64,000 nt of DNA, taken from contig JAMPIT010000885.1 in the NCBI GenBank assembly GCA_026261815.1, forward strand, positions 298,501-362,500. The letters are read 5' to 3'. A model generated the notes under the pieces. The model worked only from the letters and a program-made list of their open reading frames with translations. It had not been told where the DNA came from and made no database searches. The position numbers and the translations under genes were made by a program. Shown in pieces: positions 52,601 through 64,000 of this stretch; position 1 is the stretch's first letter; the number at the start of each line of letters is the position of its first letter. Source of the DNA: Monarcha castaneiventris obscurior. Taxonomy: Eukaryota > Chordata > Aves > Passeriformes > Monarchidae.

Positions 52601-54410
52601 TTACATGTGAACGGAGCCAGGTAGGAGCAGCACGTGATTCCTGCCCTGCCTGGCCTTTGGATGCAAAATGGGTTTGGGGATGGGTTGGAAATGGGATGTA
52701 GGGGATGTTCCAAGGCTGGACACAGGAGGAGGGAGCTTTTCGCCTTGCAGGAAGGACGGGATACGCTCCTGGTCAGTGTTGGTCCATCTTGCTTGATTCA
52801 GAGCCAGGTTCAGATTTAAGGGATGGTCTTCCAAGAACTCCAAGGAAGTGGCAAAAACCATGGGTTCCCTGATATGGTCATGGACAGTGGAGTGGGGATG
52901 GTGCTGGGAGCATCTGTGACCACATTCCCCAGCAAGCCCCAAAATGGTCCAAAAACCAATCCCCATGAATTGGGGAAAAATTGGGGCAAATTTTAGATTC
53001 AGCTTTAGCCCAAATTTGAAGCTTTGGGTTGGGTTTCTTCCCGAGCTGGAAGAAACTTTGCCAGTGCACCCCAGACCTGGGATCATCTCACTCCACATTG
53101 CTTCCCTGGGGTTTTCCCACTCCCTTATCCCTTCAGCAGGCGCCACGGAGTTCTTGGCCATAAGAACTTCTCTGGGAGACATCCATGACCTGACTGAGCC
53201 TGGATCTCTCCGCCCACAGCCTTTTCTCCACTGCTGCTCATGAATAAAAGATGGACCCCGTCTACCTGGCCTGTTTGTCTTCGTGAAAAATTCATCGGCT
53301 GCTGATTAAGTTTTAAGGAAGGGCCGTGTTGCCCAGGTGGGTCAATGTTCTCCAGCTGCCCAGAGGGGTGGGAAGCTGTGGAGTTGGGATTTGCCCCCTC
53401 TGATTGCTCTGGGAAAAGAATGGGGAGAGTTTTGTTCCTTTCCCTGCTCCTGATCGGGATCTCTGCAAGAAATCCTCGTGGAATAGTGGGAGGGAAAGGA
53501 CCAGGCTGGGCTCGGCTTATATTTGGGGAGGTGATGATCCACAGCAGTTCTGGAGCACATCAGAAATGGTGGAATTTGGGAAAGGAGACAGAAGCCATGA
53601 CCACAGGGGGAAAAAAGGCCCCCAGGTGACCTGAACAAGGTCCTCCATCCCTGAAGAGTGTGGTGACTGCTGAGGTTCTGCGTCAACAGGGGGACAGCAC
53701 TGCCATTGGGAAAAAGAGGGAATTAACCAAAATTAAATTATTTTTCCTTTCTGATTATCCATAGTCCCTAAAATAAAGGCTCTGCTGCTTATTTCTTCCC
53801 TCCCCTCCTCTTGTCTCACTCCAAGGGCAGAGAGGAGATGCTCAGGAGCTCATTTTTAATTGCATTTAGGAGCTCGTTTAATGTTATCCCAAAAAATGTT
53901 CTTGCTGCAGGTGGCTCCTCATGTTCCCTCTTCTGGGACAGGCTGGGGAAGGAGAGGAGGGAAGGATCCTCCACCACTCCATGTGCAGGGGCTGTGCTCA
54001 GGCTGCCACCACAAAGTTGCCTCCCTGGTCAGAGGTTCCTGCTCCATAAATATTTCAGGAAGCAGCGTGGGGGTCCTGAGGGTCTCCTGGGATGGGTCAT
54101 TAGTGCAGGATGAGGAAGCACCGGACAGACAGCAGAGGAGGAGGGGAAAAAAACTGCGATGAAAACCAAGCAAAAGCTGCCAAAGCCACAAGGTCAGGGA
54201 TGAAATATTCATGGAGCCATCCGTGCTGGAAGGTAGGTGTGGAGCTCCTGGGGAGGTTTCGGAAACCCAGCTCTGGCTTCCTTCTCTCTCATCACCAATG
54301 CTCAGCTGGCAAAGTTTGGGGCAGTGGTTAAAGATGTATGAGCCCAGTTGTGCAACATCTGGACACATCTGGCACCACGTCCCCCTGGTGCTCCTCTCCT
54401 GAGCTCCGTC
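52601..54410. other. Intergenic sequence without recognised features
   Basis: No supported gene or repeat. Confidence 0.4.
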
Positions 54411-54719
54411 AAAGGTGGGTGCTGGGATTGGGAGGGGACAATTGGTGGCCACTGGTGTGGGCTGGGCCCTTTGGGAATCGCAGGGAGAAATGGGCTTTGG
54501 GATGGAGGGGATGGGCTTTGGGAAGGAGATGGTTGATGGGAGAGATGGGCAACAGGATGAGGGTGGTTGGATGGGAGGAATGGGATGGAGATGGTTGGAT
54601 GGAAGGGATGGGATGGAGATGGTTGAATGGGATGGATGGGCAATGGGATAAAAGAGTTAGCAGGAGGGATGGATTTGGTTGAGTTGGAGGGATCGGCAAA
54701 GGGCTTTGGTTGGGTCATT
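54411..54719. repeat. Degenerate G-rich GGGATGG-type repeat
   Basis: Irregular GGGATGGAGATGGTTGGATG units that lead into the GATG array. Confidence 0.6.
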
Positions 54720-54959
54720 TAGGGATGGAGGGATGGATGGATGGATGAGAGATGGATGGATGGATGATGGATGGATGGATGAGGGAGGGATGGATGGCTG
54801 GATGGATGGATGAGAGATGGATGGATGGATGAGAGATGGATGGATGGATGGATGGATGGATGGAGGGGTGGATGGATGGATGGATGAGGGATGGATGGAT
54901 GAGGGATGGATGGAGGGATGGGGGATGGATGGATGGATGGGTGGATGAGGGAGGGATGG

Positions 54960-54991
<32 letters not shown>

Positions 54992-55195
54992 CTGGATGGA
55001 TGGATGAGAGATGGATGGATGGATGATGGATGGATGGATGGATGAGGGAGGGATGGATGGCTGGCTGGATGGATGAGAGATCGATGGATGGATGGATGGG
55101 GGAGGGATGGATGACGGATGGATGGATGGATGGATGGATGGATGAGAGATGGATGGATGAGAGATGGATGGAGGGATGGATGGATGGATGGAAGT
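54720..55195. repeat. Large GATG tetranucleotide array
   Basis: About 475 bp of GGATGGATGGATG with GAGAGATG and GAGGGAGG variants. Long open frames on both strands (HPSIHPS, DGWMDGW) come only from the repeat. Confidence 0.97.
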
Positions 55196-55529
55196 GCTTG
55201 TGGTGTAGGAATAGGGAATGGAATCGAGGAGTTTGTGTTGTAGGGATGAGCAGTGGGAGGCAGGTGGACTGTGGGAGGAATGGGCAATGGGGCGGAGGTG
55301 GTTGGATGGGAAGGATGGAATCTTTGGATGGAGGTTTTTCCCTGCATTTCCCTTTTTGGGAAAGTTGTGTGTCCTCTTTGACCCCTCCATGCCCTGTGCT
55401 CATGGGCTCTGCACCAGGCATCCTTCCCAAATCCCTCCTCCAGCTGGGAATTCAGCCCCATGCCCATGGACCATCACCTTCCTTCCTGGTCACAGCATCT
55501 CCTGGCAGCCCCTGACCACCCTGGAGGTG
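55196..55529. other. Intergenic sequence without recognised features
   Basis: No gene or recognised repeat. Confidence 0.4.
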
Positions 55530-55960
55530 AAATTCCCGAGCCAGCATTAAACCAACTCTTCCTAGAAATAACATCCCATTTTCTTACACAAATTATTTCC
55601 TTTTGCCTCCGTGGAAGCTCATTAGAATTCCTAAATGCGACCGCACGGATCGATGAGGTGCTGGGCAAGTGCACGGCAGTCGATTCCTGTTTTCCAGGAG
55701 ACTTTTCCTCCCTGTCTAATCAGGGAAGGCAACGTCTTTCTCCCTGATTTTTGCTTCGGTATTGGTCCCCCGCTGATTAATTTCCAATGGGTCACCTCAG
55801 CAGGGAAGGAGGCTCTCCAGTTTAATTAGGAACGGGTAATATGAGTGTGGATTATCCCACAGCTGTCCAGCAGTTATTGCGGATCAGTGCCAGGAGTTTC
55901 AGCCTTTCCTAAAATCAAATCCAAAAAGAAAATACTTGGAATAAAAGGCTTTGTGCTTAT
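55530..55960. promoter_or_regulatory. Enhancer-like block downstream of MAFA
   Basis: Unique, with ACACAAATTATTTCCTTTTG, AGCTCATTAGAATTCC, CGCTGATTAATTTCC and GGGTAATATGAG. About 13 kb after the MAFA TATA box. Texture only; no conservation test possible. Confidence 0.3.
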
Positions 55961-56268
55961 CAGGACAGTGTCCAGTTCGGGAGCTGATTAAGCAGCTTCA
56001 TTGCCACCTGCCCGAGCCCACAGGCAGCTTATCCCAGGCCTTTCCACAGGGAGCTGAGGTCGGGATGCTGTTCCCAAAACGGTGTGTGCCACCGGATAGT
56101 GGAGGATGGAACAACTCTTGGTCTTATGGGAATTTATGGGATGGGAGTGCAACATCCCTGCTTTGCCCCTGTGCCACGCTGTCCCCCAGGAGCACTGTAA
56201 CACTCGGATCCGTGCACACACACTCGCTCCCGTCGGTTTTCCCGGCTCCAGGTCTCCTTGCCGGCAGC

Positions 56269-56281
56269 TGCCGAGTCAGCA
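56269..56281. promoter_or_regulatory. Near-perfect MAF recognition element
   Basis: TGCCGAGTCAGCA matches the 13-bp T-MARE consensus TGCTGAGTCAGCA at 12 of 13 positions. Large MAF proteins bind such palindromes, so feedback by MAFA on its own locus is possible (inference). Confidence 0.45.
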
Positions 56282-58334
56282 GGCTGCACATCTGCAGCGC
56301 GGGATCCACCGGAGGATGATATTAATCAGGATTTTTTTTTTTCTCCTGGACTTTGGCAGCTTCCCGGCGCTCGCAGCTGTGCCTGTGCCTTGGGAATTCA
56401 GCTCCGGTGACTCCCGCGCTGTCGGCTGGGAATGAGCCTCATCCCCAGGAGCTTCTGGGGCTGTGGGGACAGATGTGTCCCCTCCAATGGATGAGCTGGA
56501 AGGAAGGGAATGCTGTTAATTCCCTAATCCTGGGGGTGCTGTCCTGGCACCCCTTTCCATGTATGAAGCAGCTTCATCCTTATCCCTTCTCCTTGGTTTC
56601 CTTGGATGTTGTTTCCATCAAGGAGAACATCCTGGACCGAGCAGCACCGTCGTGGTCCCAAACCCTCCCCACGATGCTCGGAGTGGGGAATATGGTGTTA
56701 GGGAATTTCAGAAACTCATTAGGATGGTGACCTCCCTTCCGAGTGTGGCATCCCACTCCTGACATCGTCCGGAAGCTAGATGAGGCCACGTGGATGATCA
56801 GGATAATGAATTGTACTAAGGCAATGTTTGGCCTCGGTGGGAATGGTGGGAAGGCTGGAGGAGAATCTTCTCCCTCTTAAGAACCTCTAATCCCATTCTT
56901 GGAGAATAAATTGTCCCGGTGCCTCAGTTTCCCTGGATGCAGATAGGGATGTGTGGGGTGGATCAGTGACATGGCCCAGTCTGAGGATCATTTAACATTT
57001 TCCAAGGGACTTTTGGGGCAGGGACTGTCACATGCCTGTTTCTCATCCCTATTTTCCATCACCTCCAACCCCCTTTCCCTGACATCCTAACAGTGGTTGT
57101 GGTTAGGGGCAGATGGAAAAATGGGATGTGGGAGTTGGGGAGGGATTTTGCTCAACCCTTGCTGGCCCCGCTCCTTTTGTTTTTGTGCTGTGCTCCCTTC
57201 CCTATGGACACGGGTTCTCCACAGGGGCTGGAAGCAGGAAAGGTGCAGGGAAGGGGGGGAATTGTCTCTCTCTTTCGATCCCTTTGTGTCCCGGTGTAAT
57301 CAGCTCTCATTTATTCTCTTTGATTATTTTTTTTTTTTCCTCCTTTTTGCTGTTGTTATTTTTCATTTTTCCCTGATGTTGGCACTTTTTTTCCCCCTAT
57401 CTCTTCCCGGCTCCTCCTTTCCCTGTGATCCACCAGAGACTGGGAATCATTCGGGATGCAAAGGGTTGTTAGTGGGTCACTGGTCTCCTGTGGTGGCATC
57501 TTCCAGCTTCCAAGCTGTTAACCCTTCCCAAGCCACAAGAGGAATCCTCCACACATCCCCCTTGCCCCCTCACAGATCCCCATGGAAAAATTCCCAGCGA
57601 TCCCAAAATCCTCCCGCAGAAGGGCCAGACGGGATGGATCTGGGGAACTCTGAGCTGAAAAAAATGGCTTCGTGGCCGTTGGAATGCTGGGTGCTCTGCT
57701 GGGAGGTGCCCAGGGGAATTATCGCTCCCTTGGGAATTTGGAATACCAGTTGTGGGTGGAATGGGGTTGGGATGGGGATGGGACATCAGGGAATGCTTGG
57801 ATAGGTTTGCAGGCGGCACAGCCCTATGGGCAAAGCCAGAGCGACAGGAAATTTTGGGGTTTTGGGAAGAGTTTTAAGGACTGGAATACTGGGATAATGG
57901 GGGAATTGATGCTTCCAGCAACAAATCATCCTGGGATTTTTGGGACAGACTCGTTGGCACCAGCATAGTGGGGAATACTGGATCAGGATTTGGAGCAGAA
58001 ATCATTCCAGGGATGGAGAAGTGAGGATGTGGGCAGCACCGTGGGGCAGGAAGGTGTTTGGGAATGCCAGGATTAGTCCTGTTGGCTATAGAGGGACAGT
58101 GGGTGGGATTCAGGGCACCATGGAAATCTGGGATAAAGGGTTGGGATGGGGATGAAGGGCTGTCCCATCTGCACAGAGCAGGTGTTTGGAAGAGCCCATG
58201 TTGGAAAACACATGCTCTGGCTCCTGGATGTTGCTTTGGAGTGGCTGGTTCCCAAATATGGGACGGGAAAACTGTGACCAGCACAGAGAGAGGGAGCATC
58301 AGGATCCTACAGGATCCTACAGGATCCTACAGAA
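56282..58334. other. Intergenic sequence without recognised genes
   Basis: No supported gene. Three perfect copies of AGGATCCTAC lie at 58301-58330. T-rich stretch near 57325-57400. Confidence 0.4.
58301..58330. repeat. Three perfect 10-bp repeats (AGGATCCTAC)
   Basis: Three exact adjacent copies with a partial fourth (AGAATCCTGT). The core AGGATCCT is self-complementary. At the 5' edge of a CR1. Confidence 0.9.
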
Positions 58335-58832
58335 TCCTGTGTCCAGTTTTGGAACCCTCAGGACAAGAGAGACGTTGAGGGGTTGGAACGTGTCCAGAGA
58401 AGGGAATGGAGCTGGGGAAGGGTCTGGAGCACCAGGAGCGGCTGAGGGAGCTGGGAGGGCTCCTGGAGAAAAGGAAACTCAGCAGGGACCTTCTCCCTCT
58501 CTGCAATTCCCTGACAGGAGGGTAGAGCCGGGTGGGTCAGATCTGCTCCGAGGGAACACGGGACAGAAAAAGACAGAAAAGGCCTCAAGTTGTGTCAGGG
58601 CAGGTCTGGGTTGGATACCAGGGAAAATTCCTTCATGGAAAGCATCGTCCAGCCCTGGCACAGCTGCCCAGGGCAGTGGTGTCACCATCCCTGGAGGGAT
58701 TTAACATCCATGTGGATTTGGGGACATGGTCAGTGGTGGCCTTGGAAGAGCTGGGGAAGAGCTGGACTTGATCTTGGAGGGCTTTTCCATCCTAAATGAT
58801 TCCATGATTCCATGATTCCATGATTCCGTGAT
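58335..58832 (+). mobile_element. CR1 LINE fragment with long 3' tail
   Basis: GTCCAGTTTTGGAACCCTCA through AACGTGTCCAGAGAAGG and CACCATCCCTGGAGGGATTT. The tail has four CATGATTC/CGTGAT-type units. Confidence 0.92.
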
Positions 58833-59584
58833 GGATGGGCAACAGGGAGTTGTTGGCCACCACATGTCCCCACCAAGCTCTTCTTGTCCTGGAGAAAAAC
58901 CCTTTCCCTACAGTTTTGTCTCCACTCCCCAAAATGAGGAGGAATAAATCCATGAGGATATGGAGAAGCAGGAAAAAAAAAAAAAATCCATCACATTTAA
59001 AGACAGCCTGGCTGTTCTTCCAGTATTTGGGAGGTGTGTGTTTCTCTCCTGACTTTTTTTGGCACCTGAGGCTATTGGGAGCACTCAATCTCAACCTTTT
59101 TGATCTGTTCCCAAAAAATTCATTGGAGGATGCAGAAAAGTGGATCAGCTCCTAAGTGCTGCATCAAGAAAGTTGCAGTTTAACCAGATTTATTTTTTAT
59201 TATTTCTATTTATTTTTTTCCTCACCAGAGTTTCTAGGAAATTTAAAAAAAAAAAAATTCATGGAAGTGAAGAACAAGGCAGATTTCCTGATGTGATAAG
59301 CAAACAAAACGATAAGATACAAACCCCCAAGGCCTCTTTAGCCACCACAGCTGAAATATCCAATTTTTAGGCTTCCCTAGCCTGGGTTGTGAGGAAAACA
59401 GAGGTGGGGGGGGAAGCTGGTGGTTTTAAAAACAGCTACTTTTTATACTGAAGGCTCCGCTGCACCTCGTGGTGACACAAGTGGTGTGTGGCAAAAAAGT
59501 CACCAGGGTTGTCACTCCAACGGAGATAAATTTGCTCACGAAAAAAAAGAATGAAAATAAAAATAGCCATGAAAATATTTAAGC
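58833..59584. other. Intergenic AT-rich sequence
   Basis: No gene or repeat family recognised. Confidence 0.4.
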
Positions 59585-59712
59585 AACCAAAACAAAGAAA
59601 AAAGAAAAAAAAAAAGAAAAAAAAGAAAAAAAAAGAAAAAAAAAAAGAAAAAAAAAAAGAAAAAAAACCGAAAAAAAAAAAGAAAAAAAAAAACGAAAAA
59701 AAAAAAAAGAAA
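59585..59712. repeat. A-rich tract with regular single G or C breaks
   Basis: Runs of 4-11 A separated by single G (or CG, C). Confidence 0.95.
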
Positions 59713-60184
59713 AGCAAACCTGGCCAGGATCCATAAAGCAAAGAGCTGAGCAAATTGGGGCAATTGTCAAGGGAGGTCAACGCTGTCGCCTGTCAAGGTT
59801 GGCAGTTTTCTCTAGAAAGGACTTGATGTGAATCCTCCCCTCGGAGCACGGGCAGTGTCCAGGGGCAGCTCTGCTCTCCTGATGTGCATCTTTTCTGTGG
59901 GATGAGTTTTGCCTACGCAGCCACGTCCGATTTTACATCACAGTGAGCATTTAGCAGCTCCCCTCCTGCTCTTTTTCCCGGTTTTGTTTGGATCCAGTTT
60001 CGGTGATCTTTGCCGGAGGAGTGGGAACAAGGAAAAGCCACGCTGGCATATGGGATCAGCATCTGGTTCTGCTCCAATGTGCCAGAGAGAGGCAGCACAG
60101 GGATTACAACAATCTCCACCCCAAAAAGGAGCTGTGTGGCTCCTAAGGGCACCTGAAACTTCCACAAAAAGGAATTTTTGAGGA
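59713..60184. other. Intergenic sequence without recognised features
   Basis: No gene or repeat recognised. Confidence 0.4.
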
Positions 60185-60415
60185 GATCATGGAGATGCTC
60201 CAAGGGCCGGAGCCACTCTGCTCTGGAGCCAGGCTGGGAGAGTTGGGAATGCCCAGCCTGGAAAAGGGAAGGAAACCTCTTAGAGCCCTTTCCAGTGTGT
60301 GAAGGAGCTCCAGGAGAGCTGGAGATGAGGCTTGGAGCGGCAGGGAAAAGAGGGAATGGCTTCCCACTGCCAGAGGGCAGGGCTGGATGGGATATTGGGA
60401 AGAACAGCCCTTCTT
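60185..60415 (+). mobile_element. CR1 LINE fragment
   Basis: GGAGATGCTCCAAGGGCCGG through GGAATGGCTTCCCACTGCC to GATGGGATATTGGGAAGAA. The 3' tail is missing. Confidence 0.9.
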
Positions 60416-63400
60416 GGCTGCCTCAGCAGAGAGGCGGAGGGAGAAGGAGGAGGAAGGGAACAATTCCCCAGCTGCTGGAGATGTTTCCTCCACGTGAACA
60501 TCACCAGGGCTCCAGGGATTTGTCCAGCACGTCATTCTCCTTGGCGCTGGAATGACCTCAGCTCCCTCTTGGCTGGCGCTCCCAACCCACTGCTGGCCTG
60601 CGAGAAAATAATAAAGAATTAATTAAGACCAAGGTCTCATCAGTGTTAATGCTTCAGAGCCCCTTCAGCCGCCGTTCCCGAGCATTCCAGGTGCTTGTGC
60701 CTTATGAAATAATCAGGATGGAGATGCAGCCAGAGCAGGGGCCTCGGCCTCGGGCACTGATCCCAAAATGGGTCCGGAAAAAAAATGGATTTCAAAGATT
60801 TCACTCCTTCATTTTCCTCATGACGCTGCTCTTCTTCCTTCCCTACCAACATTTTCTCTTCCTCTTCCTCTCCCCCATGGAATTCTGGTGTTTCCCTGCT
60901 GTTTAAACTCCCACAGCCCAAATCTTCTCCAGCACAGACCTCTAGGAGACATTCCCAAGCTCTGATGGCCCTGCAGACCTCCTTCGGGACGTCACAACAT
61001 TCCCATGGCATCTCCATCCACAGCATCCACCACAGGGAAATCTCACTCCAAACAGATCCTGCCCATCACTAGGAGGAACACCAAACCTTTGGAGCTCTCT
61101 CTGGACCATCAGAACAACTCTGAAGTCATGGCTGACCCACCACACCCGAGCCCTTGGAGCATCTTGGTGGCTGTGAGGTCACTGGAGATGACCTGAAGGA
61201 CTGGTTTTTTAAGGGAATGTGAATTCCTGTTGGATGAAGACTCCCCATGGCTGTGGATCCAAGGGGTCCCAATGAGAGCAACCACCAGGAACACAGGAAG
61301 GGCTTTTTTTCCTTGGTGGTGGTTGTCCAAGACTTCCAGCTCTTCTCAGACGAGGCCATGCTGCTCCAAAAGGTTTTCTGACTGAGAAATCCCCCTTTTT
61401 TTTTCCCCTCTTGGAAATTTTAAGGGATCTGCTCCCTGATGAGACTTCCCACAAGCCCTTCCAGAGGGCTGGAGGGGATATGGCTTGGGGAACATGGATT
61501 TCTTTCCGTCAGGGATAGCAAAGTAACTCTTGGATTAAAGAGTTGTCTGGACTTGAAGTGCCCGTGTCCTTATCCTGGACTGAGAGGGAATGAGGACTGG
61601 GAATGAGAAGGTCAGGAATTCAAAACTGTGGGGCAAAGCCATAAGATCCAGTGTGGCCAGAGCTGGTTCCTCATCCCAGCAGAGCAAAAAGGGCTCCAGG
61701 ACCTCGCTTATTCCCACAAGGGACTCCAAGAATGAGGATGGAATCAGGCTGTATCCTCAGAAACGGCTGTGCCCGCAAAATCTTTGGGAATATTCGGTGC
61801 AGCTACTGCTGGTGGCAAGAGGCAGCACAAAGAAACTCCACGGGGCATCACAGAACAAGCTGAGCTTGGGGAAATTTCTTAATCCCTCTCCTCACTCAAA
61901 GGATGGATTTTGCCTTCTCCATCACTCCGGAGAAAGGAGCCCCGAGTGCTGCTGGCTTGGGATGGGACTTGGAGCCAGAGCTTGGTCTCTGAACGCGAGC
62001 TCAGCTTTGAGGAGGAGAAGCTGAGAGCTGGGAAATGCTAAAAGAGCCATTAAATCATCTGCTCCATCCCCGGGAGGGCCAGCGGGATTGTTCCCCCCGA
62101 GGTGGCTGGCATGGAAATGCTGCTGTTGTGGGGTTTTCATGGAGATCCTCTGGGAACAGCTCTCTGCCAGTGGAGGAAACTCTGTGAAATCTCTACCTTT
62201 TGCTTCTCGTTAGTGCAGCCTGATCATCCCCCTTTTCCCAGGGGGATTTCTGCCCTCCAGGTACAGGAGACCTTTTTTCCATCTGCTTTCGCAGCTACCC
62301 AGGTCCTGACAGGTCGGTGCTAAGCTGGAAGGGATTTTTCCAAGCCTTTGGGTCCTGGCAGCCCCCAGGGCAGGACAAGAGACAGGAACAGCAGTTGAAT
62401 GATTGGGCAGGATGCAAACAAAGGCAAAGGGAGTCCAAGGAGGATTGTCCTGGCTTAGGAATTCCCCTGGAACGCATCAGGAAATTTCATGTCTCGACGC
62501 CTGTGAGGCCGCGTCCTCCCGAGGCCGGCGCGGCCTTTCCCAAGCTGTGCAGGATTGTCTCATTCCCTGTGGGACAGCAGAGGGGTTTATGCATTTGCTT
62601 CCCAACGGGCAGCTCGTGCCACTAATGGGATCAGGATGCAGAGCCTGTGTCAAGGTGGAGGGCTGGGAATGGGGACTGGATCAGGATGGGGATGTTTCAA
62701 CCACAGAGCTGGGGAAAAATTGGGATTTTCCCCATTTTTTCCCTTCTCTTTTGGGAGAAGGTTTGTGGCTCCTCTGGCCAAGCAGAAGAGATGAGTTCTC
62801 TGTAAGAGAGGAGGGAAAGGAGTTGTGAGGCCTCAGGTGAGACATGATGGGTCTGAAGTGGGTTTTCCAGAGGGTTTGGAAAGCTGTGCAGAGCCGGAGG
62901 AACAGGGAAAGGGATGTTGGTGCAACACCTCTGGATATGGGCTCATCATGATTGGAAATAATCCAGTAGCAACCCCAGTCTGGGAGGGAAATTTTTCTAA
63001 TCAAACCCAGAGCTTATCAGAGCTGGCAGAGATCTCTCCTCTGATGGAAAAGCTGCTCCCATCACACCTCCTTCCACCTGGGAAATGACCCACATTCCCA
63101 CGAGCATTGCTTTGCTCGGGTGTAGAACCCATCCCCTGGTCCAACAGCTCCTGTGCTGAACAAAATTGGGAATGAACGGCTCCAATTTTGGAGTCTGGGA
63201 ATAAAAACACAATCCAGAAATAACCAAGGTGGATTTAGGCTGTGAACGTGTGCTGTGAATCCAATTTAAATTGTAAAATGTTTAGGAAGCTGCCTGCTGG
63301 TGCCAAGGACCTGCCCTGCCCTGCCTGCAGTGCTGCACGGAGCATTCCAGGGGATGGCCGGGGGCTGTCACCCCACGTGTGCCAAGGACAGCGATAACTG

Positions 63401-63574
63401 ACCAAAGCACTCAGGAAAACATTGGAATGGCAGCTCTGAGGGCTCCAGAGGCTGTTTATGTCCCAGAGAATGTAAATCCAACACGGGGCAGCAGGAAGAT
63501 GCAGCTCCAAATCCCTGGAGCCACTTCAGGGTTTGGGTTTGGGTCCTGCATCCACCCCTTTCCCATATCCCACA
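60416..63574. other. Intergenic sequence without recognised genes
   Basis: Unique by eye with many short frames. AATAAA-like and AATTAATTAAG motifs occur near 60610. No gene supported. Confidence 0.4.
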
Positions 63575-63645
63575 GCAGAGGAGTTGGAATGGGATTCTCT
63601 TTAAGGTCCCTTCCAACCCAAACCACTCTACAATTCTGGGATAAC
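63575..63645 (+). mobile_element. CR1 3' tail
   Basis: GAGTTGGAATGGGATTCTCT, then TTAAGGTCCCTTCCAACCC and CACTCTACAATTCTGGG. Confidence 0.8.
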
Positions 63646-63969
63646 TTCGCAGACCTGTGAGGGGTGAGGTGAGGCCGGGACGCCGCGGTTGCAATCCCAG
63701 AGGACTCCCCATGGCTCCCACTCCCTTGATCTCAGGATCAAGGAGCTCTGGGGCCACATCTGCCAGCCTCGTGCTGGTGGCATCCCGCTGCTGCTGAAGC
63801 AGCCCGCGGGAGGGAGAGCACTGATCTTCCACCCCTAAAAATCATCCTGGGATCAAGCTCTGCTGATGTTTCTCCCTGTCCCGTGGGGTGAGGTCCGCCC
63901 CAGCTTCCACCAACCCACGCCAACATTTCCAGTCTTGCAGCCCCCCGGGTTAACCCGGGAGCATCCTCA
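63646..63969. other. Intergenic sequence without recognised features
   Basis: No gene or repeat recognised. Confidence 0.4.
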
Positions 63970-64000
63970 TCCCTCTCCTCTCCTCTCCTCTCCTCTCCTC
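63970..64000. repeat. CTCCT pentanucleotide microsatellite, cut by the window end
   Basis: At least five copies of CTCTC/CTCCT run to the last base, so the true length is unknown. Confidence 0.95.

Noticed and set aside
54657..55467. Open frames of 223-257 codons on the - strand rich in HPSIHPS
   Set aside because: Pure translation of the GATG tetranucleotide array.
59436..59780. Phenylalanine/lysine-rich open frames
   Set aside because: Translation of the A-rich tract on either strand.
46126..64000. RHPN1, the neighbour of MAFA in mammals
   Set aside because: I looked for RHPN1-like exons (PDZ or BRO1-type protein segments) on both strands and saw none. It is probably beyond the window.

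Overview
The window is a piece of a bird chromosome. Three things show this: about thirty 5'-truncated CR1 LINE copies with the avian CR1 3' tail, GT-AG introns, and two neighbouring genes whose proteins read clearly as vertebrate ZC3H3 and MAFA in the linkage known from mammals. The species cannot be named from sequence alone. No bacterial, phage, CRISPR or plasmid feature is present.

Layout. (1) Positions 1-8758 are most likely intron of ZC3H3. They hold a 70-bp tandem array, a ~189-bp tandem array, CR1 copies and retroviral-LTR-like blocks. (2) Positions 8759-38569 carry the last seven coding exons of ZC3H3 on the + strand, rebuilt here exon by exon with continuous reading phase. They encode five CCCH zinc fingers and the acidic/serine-rich C-terminus ending in KRLQIKPRL. 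The first AATAAA follows at 38797. The introns, up to 12 kb long, are full of CR1 but contain several repeat-free, AT/homeodomain-motif-rich blocks that look like conserved non-coding elements. (3) Positions 38820-42727 are intergenic, with a possible distal poly(A) region near 39780-39850. (4) MAFA lies at 42728-~46125, same strand: a TATA box, a ~1.07-kb GC-rich 5' leader made largely of a 44-bp minisatellite, an intronless 288-codon ORF, and an AT-rich 3' UTR. (5) Positions 46126-64000 show no gene I can support. They hold GC/AT-mixed unique DNA, G-rich minisatellites, a large GATG array, a few CR1s, an A-rich tract, and two or three enhancer-like blocks, one with a near-perfect MAF recognition element.

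Function. ZC3H3 is a nuclear CCCH protein of mRNA 3'-end processing and export. MAFA is the large-MAF bZIP activator of lens (L-Maf) and pancreatic beta cells. In mouse the distal MafA control regions lie about 6-10 kb upstream. The same distance here falls inside the last long ZC3H3 intron and its 3' flank, so that intron probably doubles as MAFA regulatory DNA (inference).

I found no previously undescribed protein system. The most unusual features are the MAFA leader minisatellite (open on the antisense strand for 423 codons), the two-codon uORF one base before the MAFA start, the palindromes and MARE in flanking DNA, and one protein-like antisense ORF in the last ZC3H3 intron.
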